A DNA stretch of 49,216 nt, taken from assembly GCA_003152485.1 (NCBI GenBank), contig PMAE01000060.1:20187-69402 (forward strand), in the 5' to 3' direction. Made by a program: the position numbers and the translations under genes. The notes beneath the pieces were generated by a model, which did not search any database, had not been told where the DNA came from, and saw only the letters and a list, made by a program, of their open reading frames with translations. Shown in pieces: positions 7,651-15,234 of the stretch. Source of the stretch: Gemmatimonadota bacterium. Lineage in GTDB: Bacteria > Gemmatimonadota > Gemmatimonadetes > Gemmatimonadales > Gemmatimonadaceae. Positions within the stretch are counted from its first letter, which is position 1. Every line of letters begins with the position of its first letter.

Positions 7651-8934
7651 ATGACTGCTTATTATTTGCCTATGCAATCACGAGACCTGTTTCGGGCGGG
7701 AAGTGCTTCGGGAAAAAGTCGTGAAGAAATCCTCGAACGGGCCGGCGTTCTGCTGCTGCTGCTTTACCTGCTTGCCGGGACGATATACAGTGCTGTCCTT
7801 CCTGCCGTAGCGCGATTTACCGACGAGAACCAGTATCTCCGGCTAAGTTACAACCTGCTTTATGGTCCTGGCTTTTCCATGGATGGCGTGCACCTGACCG
7901 CCAACCGCCCGCCTAGTTATGCTTTTTTTCTCGCCGGCATCCGGGCCATGGGCGGCGGCTTCTTTAGTTTTCGCGTGACACAATTTCTATTGTTGAGCGC
8001 AACGATTCTGCTCCTTTACCGGCTGTGTTCAGAGAGAAAGGCGATCGCGGGGCTTCTCATCGTTACCGGCCTGGTCATTTGCTATCCGGTTCTGTTTTAC
8101 ACGGGCGCAACTCTTTATCCGCAGACACTGGCCGGTTTTCTCTTCATTCTGGCTCTTACGCTCACTCTGATCAAGGCGCGAGGGCTTGGTCTAAATCTGG
8201 TCACCGCTCTCACTTTCGGCGCCCTGATCCTCGAGGTTCCCACTTTTCTTTTCACGATGGTGATCGCTCTCGGCACCGCCGGATTTCTGAAGATTATTCG
8301 CTGGCGGGATATCCTCCTGATCACGTTCGCGGCTTCTTTACTCGTCGGGGCATGGACATTCCGAAATGCGGTGCGGTTTCATCGCTTCGTTCCGATTGCT
8401 TCCAACTCAGGTTGGAATTTCCTGATCGGTAACAATGCCAGCGTTATCGCGTATGAAGACGCCAATATCGGAACGGATCAATCCTATATCCAAGCCAAGA
8501 ACCTTGGATTGGACGAATTTCAGAGCGACCACTTCTACCGCGATGTGGCTGTCACTTGGATCAAAACGCATCCCGGCCATGCAATTGTTCTCTATCTTGA
8601 AAAGGTCCTTAACTTTTTCAACATCGTGAATGTTTATAAAACTCAAGAGGAGATTTCTGTCTGGAAGCAGGTCGTGATGGCGGTCAGCTACCTCCTTCTC
8701 CTGGGGTTGCTGGCTTGGCGGCTCATTGAGGTCAGGCGTTTCCCGCTCATTGCCCGCGAGAAATTGTTCCTGGTCGTCTATATTTTGAGCGCATTTACGG
8801 GGGCAATCTTCTTCGCCCGGATACGCTACCGGCTACCCTATGATTATCTGATCATTGCGATCATCGCCTTGAACCTCAGCCGTCGGCTTGAGATTTGGCT
8901 GCCTCCGGAACGCGCTTCAAACGCTCCGCTGTAG
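7651..8934 (+). CDS. Polytopic membrane protein, GT-C / GT39-like glycosyltransferase
   Basis: A protein of 427 residues with about ten membrane spans. The first luminal loop carries FTDENQYLRLSYNLLYG followed by RPPSYAFFLAGI, the pattern of PMT/ArnT-like GT-C enzymes in which an acidic residue after the first span is catalytic. The C-terminal RIRYRLPYDYLIIAI block is also typical. Such enzymes move a sugar from a polyprenyl-phosphate donor to an acceptor on the outer face of the inner membrane; substrates here are unknown. I chose the ATG at 7651 because the GC content drops there and the upstream in-frame TTG at 7576 adds a high-GC, low-complexity leader. The gene is clearly lower in GC than its surroundings (26 of 60 bases in 8461-8520), which suggests transfer from a different lineage. 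Confidence 0.75.
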   Translation: MTAYYLPMQSRDLFRAGSASGKSREEILERAGVLLLLLYLLAGTIYSAVLPAVARFTDENQYLRLSYNLLYGPGFSMDGVHLTANRPPSYAFFLAGIRAMGGGFFSFRVTQFLLLSATILLLYRLCSERKAIAGLLIVTGLVICYPVLFYTGATLYPQTLAGFLFILALTLTLIKARGLGLNLVTALTFGALILEVPTFLFTMVIALGTAGFLKIIRWRDILLITFAASLLVGAWTFRNAVRFHRFVPIASNSGWNFLIGNNASVIAYEDANIGTDQSYIQAKNLGLDEFQSDHFYRDVAVTWIKTHPGHAIVLYLEKVLNFFNIVNVYKTQEEISVWKQVVMAVSYLLLLGLLAWRLIEVRRFPLIAREKLFLVVYILSAFTGAIFFARIRYRLPYDYLIIAIIALNLSRRLEIWLPPERASNAPL

Positions 8935-8984
8935 TCGGCGCATGAAAGAGTCCCCCCATAACTCGACACTTTGCGGAGGGTAGT

Positions 8985-9113
8985 ATGACCTTCTCAAGGA
9001 GAGCGTTCGATGGAGAATCATCGCCGGGGATCGGACGGGCGGCGGCTGTTTGGCCGGAGTTCAAACGGGAGCAGGTGCGGCGGGTGGCCCCGCCGGAGAA
9101 AGGACAGGCGTAA
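8985..9113 (+). CDS. Short ORF with strong ribosome-binding site, unrecognised
   Basis: A 42-codon frame starts at an ATG five bases after a near-perfect GGAGGG. The predicted peptide begins MTFSRRAFDGESS and ends in a charged stretch with KREQVRRVAPPEK. I recognise no family. The good translation start argues for expression at some time; the short length and the setting among remnants suggest it may be the N-terminal stub of a longer gene, as with the stubs at 4.9-5.4 kb. The rest of 8935-9329 shows no other gene. Confidence 0.35.
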   Translation: MTFSRRAFDGESSPGIGRAAAVWPEFKREQVRRVAPPEKGQA

Positions 9114-9329
9114 ACGCTGCCTAGACCCGAGCGCGCTCGGACCGGCACCACTGTCTCGCACGTCTGGGGCTGGGCACGCGCTGCGTCCGCGCGACGCGAT
9201 GCGGCCCGGCGAGCTGCGTGGTTGTGTTGATCCAGACTCGCGCGCCGCGCACCAAAAACGCACCAGCATCCCGGCATCTCAGCAAATCTCATCGCACGTC
9301 ACAACACTGAGACGTACGACGCGCCAGCG

Positions 9330-9689
9330 CTAATCCAGTCGCGGATCGTGCGTTAGCGTGCGCTGACATTGCGTGACGCGCGCTGACGTTGCGTGCGTGG
9401 TCTGTTTAACGGATGGAAGAGCGCGTAACTGAGCCCGGCGGTTCTTGGTGTTGAGCGATCCATCGGATTCGATTGTCGCCCGCTGCGCTTTATTGGCCCG
9501 CACCGCCTGAACGGCTTGATTCAGGGCGAGCATCTCATTGACGATGTGGAACGCTGTCAGGATCCAGCCGTCCGAATTGAGCACGACAAACGACCCAATC
9601 CCGCTGGCACATTTACCGTTGACCCGCCGATGCGAAATTACGACGGGCCTGGTGAACTGACTGGCAATGGCGTACGCCGCTGCGAACAT
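9330..9689 (-). pseudogene. Trypsin-like serine protease remnant (N-terminal part)
   Basis: From the ATG at 9689 the first 45 or so residues read as the start of a trypsin-fold peptidase: an ASQFTRPVVIS segment, then GIGSFVVLNSDGWILTAFHIV, where the GxGSF strand and the TA-x-H catalytic histidine are recognisable. After that the sequence becomes low-complexity and the catalytic Asp and the GDSG serine loop are missing. The total of 119 residues is about half of a single protease domain. An in-frame ATG at 9782 is less likely as a start. It lies just inside the right end of the tRNA-Val island. I infer a truncated, inactive gene. Confidence 0.55.
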
Positions 9690-9725
9690 AGGTCCTATTT
9701 TTTGTGAGGCAGTTGCGAAAGGGGT

Positions 9726-9746
9726 CGGCTCAGCGGAACTGAGCCG
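9726..9746. terminator. Hairpin downstream of tRNA-Val
   Basis: An 8-bp perfect stem (CGGCTCAG/CTGAGCCG) with a 5-base loop. Read on the minus strand it lies downstream of the tRNA-Val gene and of the stronger hairpin at 9776-9797, so it may be a second terminator. There is only a weak T run after it. Confidence 0.35.
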
Positions 9747-9775
9747 CGCGTATTTGGCGCGTAATTCAACGCAAA

Positions 9776-9797
9776 CGGCCACCCCAACGGGTGGCCG
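9776..9797 (-). terminator. Terminator hairpin of tRNA-Val
   Basis: A 9-bp perfect stem (CGGCCACCC/GGGTGGCCG) with a 4-base loop, about 42 bases past the tRNA-Val 3' end. On the minus strand it is followed by TTTGC. One arm of it is also found beside the distal repeat at about 1676-1686, where the other arm is missing. Confidence 0.65.
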
Positions 9798-9819
9798 CGT
9801 GCCTTCCTATCCGTTGCAC

Positions 9820-9882
9820 TTCAATCACTTACTTCGAGTGGTCGCGCAGGGACTCGAACCCCGGACCTCTGGTATGTGAGAC
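9820..9882. repeat. 63-bp direct repeat: proximal copy inside tRNA-Val
   Basis: Identical to 1709-1771. It covers the 3' flank and the 3' half of tRNA-Val up to the anticodon loop. With the other copy it bounds an 8.1-kb segment, giving the expected attL/attR arrangement with the tRNA gene kept whole at this end. Confidence 0.85.
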
Positions 9883-9912
9883 CAGCGCTCTAACCAGCTG
9901 AGCTACGCGACC
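9839..9912 (-). tRNA. tRNA-Val (CAC anticodon)
   Basis: The minus strand folds as a complete cloverleaf: 7-bp acceptor (GGTCGCG/CGCGACC), D arm GCTC/GAGC, anticodon arm CTGGT/ACCAG with loop CTCACAT giving anticodon CAC, and T arm with loop TTCGAGT. The discriminator is A and CCA is not encoded. It reads GTG codons, which are frequent in this genome. It is the integration target of the 1.7-9.8 kb island. Confidence 0.95.
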
Positions 9913-10079
9913 GAACGAGCGAAACGTAATCCGTGCGGGACGGCGTAGGTAGCGTGGGCGCCGGGGGTTGCGTGCGACAGGGACGTGTAACAAGGCGTCG
10001 TTACAGTGGTTGGGCTACCTTGTGCCGATTCCCGGTTGCGGGTTATTTCGTGATTGCAACCCACCGGAGGTCCAAGGCG

Positions 10080-11510
10080 ATGGCCGTACTCTCGTTCCTT
10101 GATCGGGATCGTTCGATAGCGGGCCCAGGCTTCAGCCGATGGCTCGTGCCGCCGGCGGCGCTCGCGATCCATCTCTCGATCGGCCAGGCGTACGCGTACA
10201 GTGTCTTCAAGATCCCGATGACCACGCTACTCGGGATCTCCGCGCCGGTGGCCGGCGATTGGCAGCAAGCCACGATCGCCCACATGTTCCAGGTCGCGAT
10301 CGCGTTCCTCGGGATCTCGGCCGCGATATTCGGCGCGTGGCTCGACCGGGTCGGACCGCGGCGCGCGATGTTCGCGTCGGCAGTGTGCTTCAGCGGTGGG
10401 TTTCTCGTGTCCGCGGTCGGCGTCTGGCAGCACATGTTCTGGCTCGTGATTCTGGGCTACGGCGTGCTGGGCGGAATCGGCCTCGGACTGGGCTACATCT
10501 CGCCGGTCTCCACGCTGATCAAGTGGTTCCCGGACCGACCGGGGATGGCGACCGGACTTGCGATCATGGGGTTCGGCGGCGGCGCGATGATCGCCTCGCC
10601 CTTGTCTGTCGCGCTCATGGCGCACTTCAAGTCTCCGACCTCGATGGGAGTGGCGGAGACTTTCGTCGCCATGGGCCTCATCTATTTCGTGTTTATGATG
10701 TTCGGCGTATTCACCGTGCGACTACCGGCGCCGGGCTGGGTGCCGGCGGGCTTCGTGATGAAGACGGGTAGCAATCGCATGATCACGGCGGCGAACGTCG
10801 AGGTGGGTGAGGCCACGCGGACGCCGCAGTTCTGGCTGCTCTGGACGATGCTGTGCGTCAACGTCACGGCGGGGATCGGGATCATCGAGCAGGCGTCGCC
10901 GATGATTCAGGAGATGTTCACGGGAAAGGTCACGGCCGTCGTCGCCGGCGGATTCGTCGGACTCTTGAGCCTCGGCAATATGGGCGGCCGATTCATCTGG
11001 TCGTCGCTCTCGGATCGGATCGGCCGCAGGGCCACCTACGCGACGTTCTTTCTCTTGGGACCGGCTCTGTACGCGACCATCCCGCACGCGGGCGCGATTA
11101 GCAGCGTGCCGCTCTTCGTGCTCTGCTGCTTCGTGATCATCAGCATGTACGGCGGCGGGTTCGCCACCGTCCCGGCCTACTTGCGCGACATGTTCGGCAC
11201 GATGCAGGTGGGAGCGATCCACGGACGCCTCCTCACCGCGTGGTCAACGGCCGGGATCCTTGGCCCGCTCCTCGTGAACGGAATGCGGCAGCATGAGATC
11301 GATCTCGGCGTTCCTAAATCGGGGGCCTATACTGTGACCATGTATGTGATGGTCTGCCTGCTGCTCGTCGGATTCGTCTGCAACCTGCTCCTCAAGCCGG
11401 TCGATCCGCGGCACTACTATCGAGCGGCCGCAGGCGATGCGCCGAGTACCGGGGGAAGCGAGCCAGCGCAGTCTGGAACGGCTGCGGCGTCACCGCGGGC
11501 GGCGTCATGA
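10080..11510 (+). CDS. OFA-family MFS transporter (oxalate/formate antiporter-like)
   Basis: A 476-residue, twelve-span major facilitator protein. The first span region has HLSIGQAYAYSVF, as in the oxalate:formate antiporter family; the loop between spans 2 and 3 has DRVGPRRAM; spans 4-5 contain GIGLGLGYISPVSTLIKWFPDRPGMATG in the family style; and the second half repeats the pattern with FIWSSLSDRIGRR. OFA members exchange small mono- and dicarboxylates, but the exact substrate is not predictable here. I use the ATG at 10080, which has CGGAGG about ten bases upstream; the longer frame from 9933 would run a poor leader. The stop overlaps the next small gene by four bases, so the two are translated together. 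A strong hairpin follows the pair. Confidence 0.88.
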   Translation: MAVLSFLDRDRSIAGPGFSRWLVPPAALAIHLSIGQAYAYSVFKIPMTTLLGISAPVAGDWQQATIAHMFQVAIAFLGISAAIFGAWLDRVGPRRAMFASAVCFSGGFLVSAVGVWQHMFWLVILGYGVLGGIGLGLGYISPVSTLIKWFPDRPGMATGLAIMGFGGGAMIASPLSVALMAHFKSPTSMGVAETFVAMGLIYFVFMMFGVFTVRLPAPGWVPAGFVMKTGSNRMITAANVEVGEATRTPQFWLLWTMLCVNVTAGIGIIEQASPMIQEMFTGKVTAVVAGGFVGLLSLGNMGGRFIWSSLSDRIGRRATYATFFLLGPALYATIPHAGAISSVPLFVLCCFVIISMYGGGFATVPAYLRDMFGTMQVGAIHGRLLTAWSTAGILGPLLVNGMRQHEIDLGVPKSGAYTVTMYVMVCLLLVGFVCNLLLKPVDPRHYYRAAAGDAPSTGGSEPAQSGTAAASPRAAS

Positions 11511-11656
11511 CCGCACCTGGTCAGCCGGTACGTCCGGGCGGTGACGCCCCCGATCCAAGCATGACGGGGAAACTGGTCGTCGCGTGGGCCGTGGTCGGTA
11601 TCCCGTTGGCGTGGGGAGTATGGCATGTGGTATTGAATGCGTTGAAGCTGTTCTAA
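11507..11656 (+). CDS. Small single-span partner of the MFS transporter
   Basis: A 49-residue protein whose ATG overlaps the transporter stop codon (ATGA). After a Pro/Gly-rich polar start it has one membrane span, LVVAWAVVGIPLAWGVWHVV, and ends LNALKLF. Short proteins of this form, with the WxxVGIPLAWGV pattern, are regularly found directly after OFA-family transporters and are annotated as an MFS transporter small subunit. The overlap and pattern make the call good although the biochemical role is not established. A hairpin terminator lies 37 bases downstream. Confidence 0.75.
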   Translation: MTAPGQPVRPGGDAPDPSMTGKLVVAWAVVGIPLAWGVWHVVLNALKLF

Positions 11657-11693
11657 TAGCCGTGGGTGGCTGGTAGTTGGGAGCAACACGTAA

Positions 11694-11721
11694 GGGTGGT
11701 CACGGTTGAGAGTGACCACCC
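11694..11721 (+). terminator. Hairpin terminator after the MFS operon
   Basis: A 10-bp perfect stem (GGGTGGTCAC/GTGACCACCC) with an 8-base loop, flanked by TAA on the left and CTTG on the right. The stem is strong but the T run is poor, as is common in high-GC genomes. Confidence 0.6.
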
Positions 11722-11810
11722 CTTGTGCAGGGCGAGCATCCGGCGTAGCCAGGCCCGGCGGCTGTTGGCACCTGCTAGCCGCACATCGCAAATCCGCCTA
11801 GCATTCGATC

Positions 11811-13160
11811 ATGGGTCGTACTGGGAGCGCCGTGCTACCGCTGCACTACGGGCGGGTGCCACCGTGGTTGTCATCGCGGATGGCGAACCTCGGGCGGGTG
11901 ATCGTAGAAGCGATCGTGATCGAGTACGGCCGAGAGGAACTCTTCCGGCGGCTCGCGCACCCGCAGTGGTTCCAGGCATTTGGTGCGGTGATGGGGATGG
12001 ATTGGCATTCGTCGGGGATCACGACGTCGGTGCTGGGCGCGCTCAAGCGTGGGTTGGCGCCGGTCCAGTGGGAGCTCGGGGTCCACGTGTGCGGAGGGCG
12101 GGGGCGGGAGTCACGGAAGACGCCCGTCGAGCTCATGGGGTTGAGTGACCGGCTTGGCCTCGACGGCCAGGAGCTCGCCCGGGCGAGTCGCTTGGTGGCG
12201 AAGGTTGATGGCTCGGCGGTACAAGACGGCTACGCGCTCTATCTGCACGGGTTCATCCTGGGCGATGACGGATCGTGGGTGGTCGTGCAGCAAGGGATGA
12301 GTGAAGAGCGTCGAGCGGCGCGGCGGTACCACTGGTTGAGCGACGGGCTCGAGAGCTTCGTGGAATCGCCGCATGCCGCGATCGATGGTGTGCCGAGTGC
12401 TGAGCCCATCGTCAACCTCACTGACGGGCGGGCCGCGCCGGCGCGGGCGGCGCAGATCGCGCTCGTGCGCGAGGGGCCGGACGCGGTCGTGCGGGCGTTA
12501 CGGGACCACAGGTCGGCGTGGCGGCTTGCCGGTGGACGTGTCGTCAGCGATGACGTACTCACGCTGCCATTCCACCATGATGTGCGCCCGGAGGACGTGA
12601 TCGGACGTCGGCTCCACGCCGCGATCGCTGCGGCGCACGCGCGTGCGCCACTCGACTTTGCGGAGTTGCTGCTGACGCCGGGGGTTGGCGCGCGGACGGT
12701 GTTCGCGCTGGCATTGGCTGGTGAAGTCGTGCACGGCGCGCCGGCCCGGTTCAGCGATCCTGCGAGATTCTCGCTGGCGCATGGTGGGAAGGACGGGCAC
12801 CCGTATCCGGTGCCGCGGCGGGTGTATGACGAAACGATCCGCGTGCTGACGCAGGCGGTGTCGCGGGCGAAGCTCGGGCAGGCGGACAAGCTCTCGGCGA
12901 TCCGCCGGCTCGACGTCGAGGCGCGGCGACTGGAACGGACCGCGCGCTCAGTGGATGTGGACGCGTTCATCGAGCGTGAGTGGGACCGGTCGCCGGAGTG
13001 GGACGGGATGACGGTGATGGGGCCGGCGGCCGCGGTTCGGTCACGGGTGCGGCGCCCGGCGGTGCGCGCACTCGGTGACTCGCGACGTGCGACCGGCGTT
13101 GCGGGCGAGAGCGGGGAAGCGGCGAGCCGCGAGCAGCTCACGTTGCCGCTCATGGCGTAG
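11811..13160 (+). CDS. DUF763-domain protein
   Basis: A 449-residue cytosolic protein of the DUF763 family. The opening RTGSAVLPLHYGRVPPWL, the WFQAFGAVMGMDWHSSGITTSVLGALKRGL block, the GVHVCGGRG motif and the C-terminal FAHGGKDGHPYPV-like segment (here SLAHGGKDGHPYPV) are the conserved parts. The family is widespread in archaea and bacteria and its biochemical activity is not established as far as I know; I do not assign one. The start ATG at 11811 is reasonable and the family begins with the same RTG motif. The C-terminal 60 residues are variable, Arg/Ala-rich and probably disordered. It stands alone after the MFS terminator. Confidence 0.85.
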   Translation: MGRTGSAVLPLHYGRVPPWLSSRMANLGRVIVEAIVIEYGREELFRRLAHPQWFQAFGAVMGMDWHSSGITTSVLGALKRGLAPVQWELGVHVCGGRGRESRKTPVELMGLSDRLGLDGQELARASRLVAKVDGSAVQDGYALYLHGFILGDDGSWVVVQQGMSEERRAARRYHWLSDGLESFVESPHAAIDGVPSAEPIVNLTDGRAAPARAAQIALVREGPDAVVRALRDHRSAWRLAGGRVVSDDVLTLPFHHDVRPEDVIGRRLHAAIAAAHARAPLDFAELLLTPGVGARTVFALALAGEVVHGAPARFSDPARFSLAHGGKDGHPYPVPRRVYDETIRVLTQAVSRAKLGQADKLSAIRRLDVEARRLERTARSVDVDAFIEREWDRSPEWDGMTVMGPAAAVRSRVRRPAVRALGDSRRATGVAGESGEAASREQLTLPLMA

Positions 13161-13399
13161 CTAGTCGGGGTGGGGATATCGCAGACCGCTCGCGCCGTCG
13201 AGCGATCTCCTCGCGTCATTCGCCCGGCTGAGACCCGTTTTGGCGGGGCATCGTTCGGCAACACGTTGTACGGAGATGGGTAGTAGGGTTCTTCGCAGCG
13301 AGCGACTCGGAAATTCATTACAATTGCGCCGAGGGGTTTTCGGCACCTCGTCCGGCGATCCAATCGGCGGATTGATCACCACGACCTCGGAGCGCGAAG

Positions 13400-13738
13400 A
13401 TGGGTGCAAGGGTTGCCGTGCTTGCTGCCGCAGGAGCGGCGCGTGCCCAAGCTGAGTTATTCGAGCGATTCCGCGTAGCGGACGCCACCGCCGCTGATCG
13501 TGCGCAGACCCTCAATAAACTCAGCTTGGAGGGGTCCCGATATCTCGATCGGTTTCAGGCCGTGGGAGTGATTCGCCAGAGTCCAAATTCAAGTGGCCGG
13601 TACTATCTCGACGAAGTCGCGCTAGCGGCGTACCAGCATCGCAAGCGGCCCCGGGCGGTGATCTTGGCGCTCCTCGTCGCGGGCTTGGCGGCGCTCGCGG
13701 GCGCGCTGGTGTTGGCGACCCAGGCTTCGCATCGCTGA
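13400..13738 (+). CDS. Small protein with C-terminal membrane anchor
   Basis: A 112-residue protein of unknown function. An Ala-rich N-terminus (residues 1-18) leads into an amphipathic helical region with AELFERFRVADATAADRAQ, a loop with GVIRQSPNSSGRYYLDE that resembles the wing of a small winged-helix fold, a basic patch HRKRPR, and one C-terminal span (about residues 84-106). The architecture suggests a soluble helical domain held at the membrane. The sequence around its start, from about 13376 to 13430, is repeated in diverged form at 13876-13960, so it has a truncated paralogue next door. Confidence 0.55.
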   Translation: MGARVAVLAAAGAARAQAELFERFRVADATAADRAQTLNKLSLEGSRYLDRFQAVGVIRQSPNSSGRYYLDEVALAAYQHRKRPRAVILALLVAGLAALAGALVLATQASHR

Positions 13739-13900
13739 CGGCGTGTACGCGATCGCGCCGTCGGGCGGCTCCGCGCACGTCGTCGAAACGAACGATTCAA
13801 GTGTGCGACTCAGTCGTGCAGCACGAATGTGTCGCGGTATCTCGCCGGACGTCGCGCTACCTCTGCGGCGAAATGATCATCACGGACTTGGAGCGGGAAC

Positions 13901-14050
13901 ATGGGTGCAATGATTGGAGCTGCCGCGGTCGCGGGAGCGTCGCGAGCTGAGGCGGATCTGCTTGAGCCGCAAGACGCCCGGAGCGGGCGCGTCCAATCAA
14001 TGCGTGAACAGCGCGATCAGGATGACGATCGGGAGCGGAACACCGAGTAA
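13901..14050 (+). pseudogene. Truncated paralogue of the preceding small protein
   Basis: The frame opens MGAMIGAAAVAGASRAEADLLE, aligning with MGARVAVLAAAGAARAQAELFE of the gene at 13400. The 25 bases before both ATGs are also alike (ATCAnCACGnnCTnGGAGCGnGAAn). After residue 22 the similarity ends abruptly and the rest is polar and unrelated; it is antisense to a small membrane gene. I read this as a duplicated 5' end fused to other DNA. Confidence 0.5.
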
Positions 14051-14071
14051 GAGCAGCAAGATGGAACGCAT
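13997..14071 (-). CDS. 24-residue single-span membrane peptide
   Basis: A minus-strand frame encodes MRSILLLLLGVPLPIVILIA followed by LFTH and a stop. This is almost entirely one membrane span with a central GVPLPI turn. Very similar 24-25 residue peptides with a GIPIPIIILIALFTH-type core are common small ORFs in proteobacterial stress and membrane gene clusters, often near the larger membrane protein found here upstream. A GAGGC lies five bases before the ATG. It is 57 bases downstream of the 14129-15001 gene on the same strand and likely shares its transcript. Too small for most gene finders; function unknown. Confidence 0.6.
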   Translation of the reverse strand: MRSILLLLLGVPLPIVILIALFTH

Positions 14072-14128
14072 CGGAAGCCTCGATAGTTGAGATAGGCGCC
14101 GCCCAAGCCGCGACGTCGGCGGTCAACG

Positions 14129-15001
14129 CTAGAACGCCTTCACATGGTCGCGCTGTCTCCCGCCGATCGTCGCCGCGTAGCTGGCGCAAAAGGCACCCGA
14201 CAAGAGAGCGATAAAAATCCACAGGGACAAGCGCGCTGCCGCTTTGCGTGCAGTGTCGAGCGCTTCCTTGGCCTGCGCCAGCACTTGCGACACCCGCTGC
14301 TTGGCGTCGGATTGACTGAGGCCGGTTCTGGTGGCGACGAGTCCCGCGACATAGCTCTGATCAGTCGGTGACATTTCGTCATGCCGAAGCGCGTTGGCGA
14401 GGATACGTCCGACTTCATCGCGCACCGCGGCGTCGCTCCGATCCGGACTCTGCCGATCCGATCGGAATAGCCCATCCACGTAGTAGGCATGCGGCCCAGC
14501 GGCCTGGGCGTCGCCCTGACCGCCCATCATCGTCGCCGACGCACCCGCACCGGCCGATGTCGCTCGGCTCGCGATAGACGTGGCCGCTGATGCGAGGAGG
14601 CCGGCGGTAATCACCGCGCCCACGGCCCACACCAGGAGTCCGTGCGCGGTGTCGCGGAAATAGACCTCGTCCGTGTGAATGTTCGCCCACTTCGTGCGCA
14701 GTCGCCCGGCGACGTAGCCGCCCATCGAGGACGCCATGACCTGCGCGGCGATCAGCCACACGATGGCTGTGGTGCCCAGGGTGGCGGCAGCGGCGCCCGA
14801 ATTCGACCAGGGAGAGACCGACGACAGGCCTAGCCCCGCGCCCAATGCGAGCAGAATGAGCGATAGTGCGGCGGCGACGAATGCGCCGCCAATGACGGCC
14901 CCCCATGACACGCCGGACGAGGCCGACTCGCTGAGCGACGGCGGCTGAGGAGATCCGGCGCCGTACAGGCTCGCCGATGGGATAGGCGCGGAACGTTCCA
15001 T
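14129..15001 (-). CDS. Membrane protein with N-terminal spans (PhnA-like-annotated family)
   Basis: A 290-residue protein of unknown function. After a polar Ser/Pro-rich start, spans lie at about residues 32-60 (WGAVIGGAFVAAALSLILLALGAG), 72-95, 118-140, and a last one near 262-282. Conserved-looking GGYVAGRLRTKW follows the second span, and EVYFRDTAHGLLVWAVGA precedes the third. Between the third and last spans lies a long soluble helical part with DEVGRILANALRHDEM and LSQSDAKQRVSQVL. Similar proteins in Rhizobiales are annotated as PhnA-like membrane proteins without functional evidence. It is followed on the same strand by a 24-residue membrane peptide. Role in envelope stress is a guess from the neighbourhood. 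Confidence 0.65.
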   Translation of the reverse strand: MERSAPIPSASLYGAGSPQPPSLSESASSGVSWGAVIGGAFVAAALSLILLALGAGLGLSSVSPWSNSGAAAATLGTTAIVWLIAAQVMASSMGGYVAGRLRTKWANIHTDEVYFRDTAHGLLVWAVGAVITAGLLASAATSIASRATSAGAGASATMMGGQGDAQAAGPHAYYVDGLFRSDRQSPDRSDAAVRDEVGRILANALRHDEMSPTDQSYVAGLVATRTGLSQSDAKQRVSQVLAQAKEALDTARKAAARLSLWIFIALLSGAFCASYAATIGGRQRDHVKAF

Positions 15002-15234
15002 GATGCGTACCCTCAGTCATGTTCGTGTGTGCGTCGTGCCGATCCGTGATAGGCAGGGCATCAACGCGTAAGCCATGCTTGGACATCGGAGAGATCCCAC
15101 ACCGTGGCGCCCGCAAGCGTCACCACTGTCCGCCCCGATCTGTCAGGTGCCAATGGGGCAGTTTGGCAAGAACCATGCGCATCGATCCGGGCACCGTCCG
15201 CATGGGGAATCCCTGTTCCGGGATGCCGTTCCGA

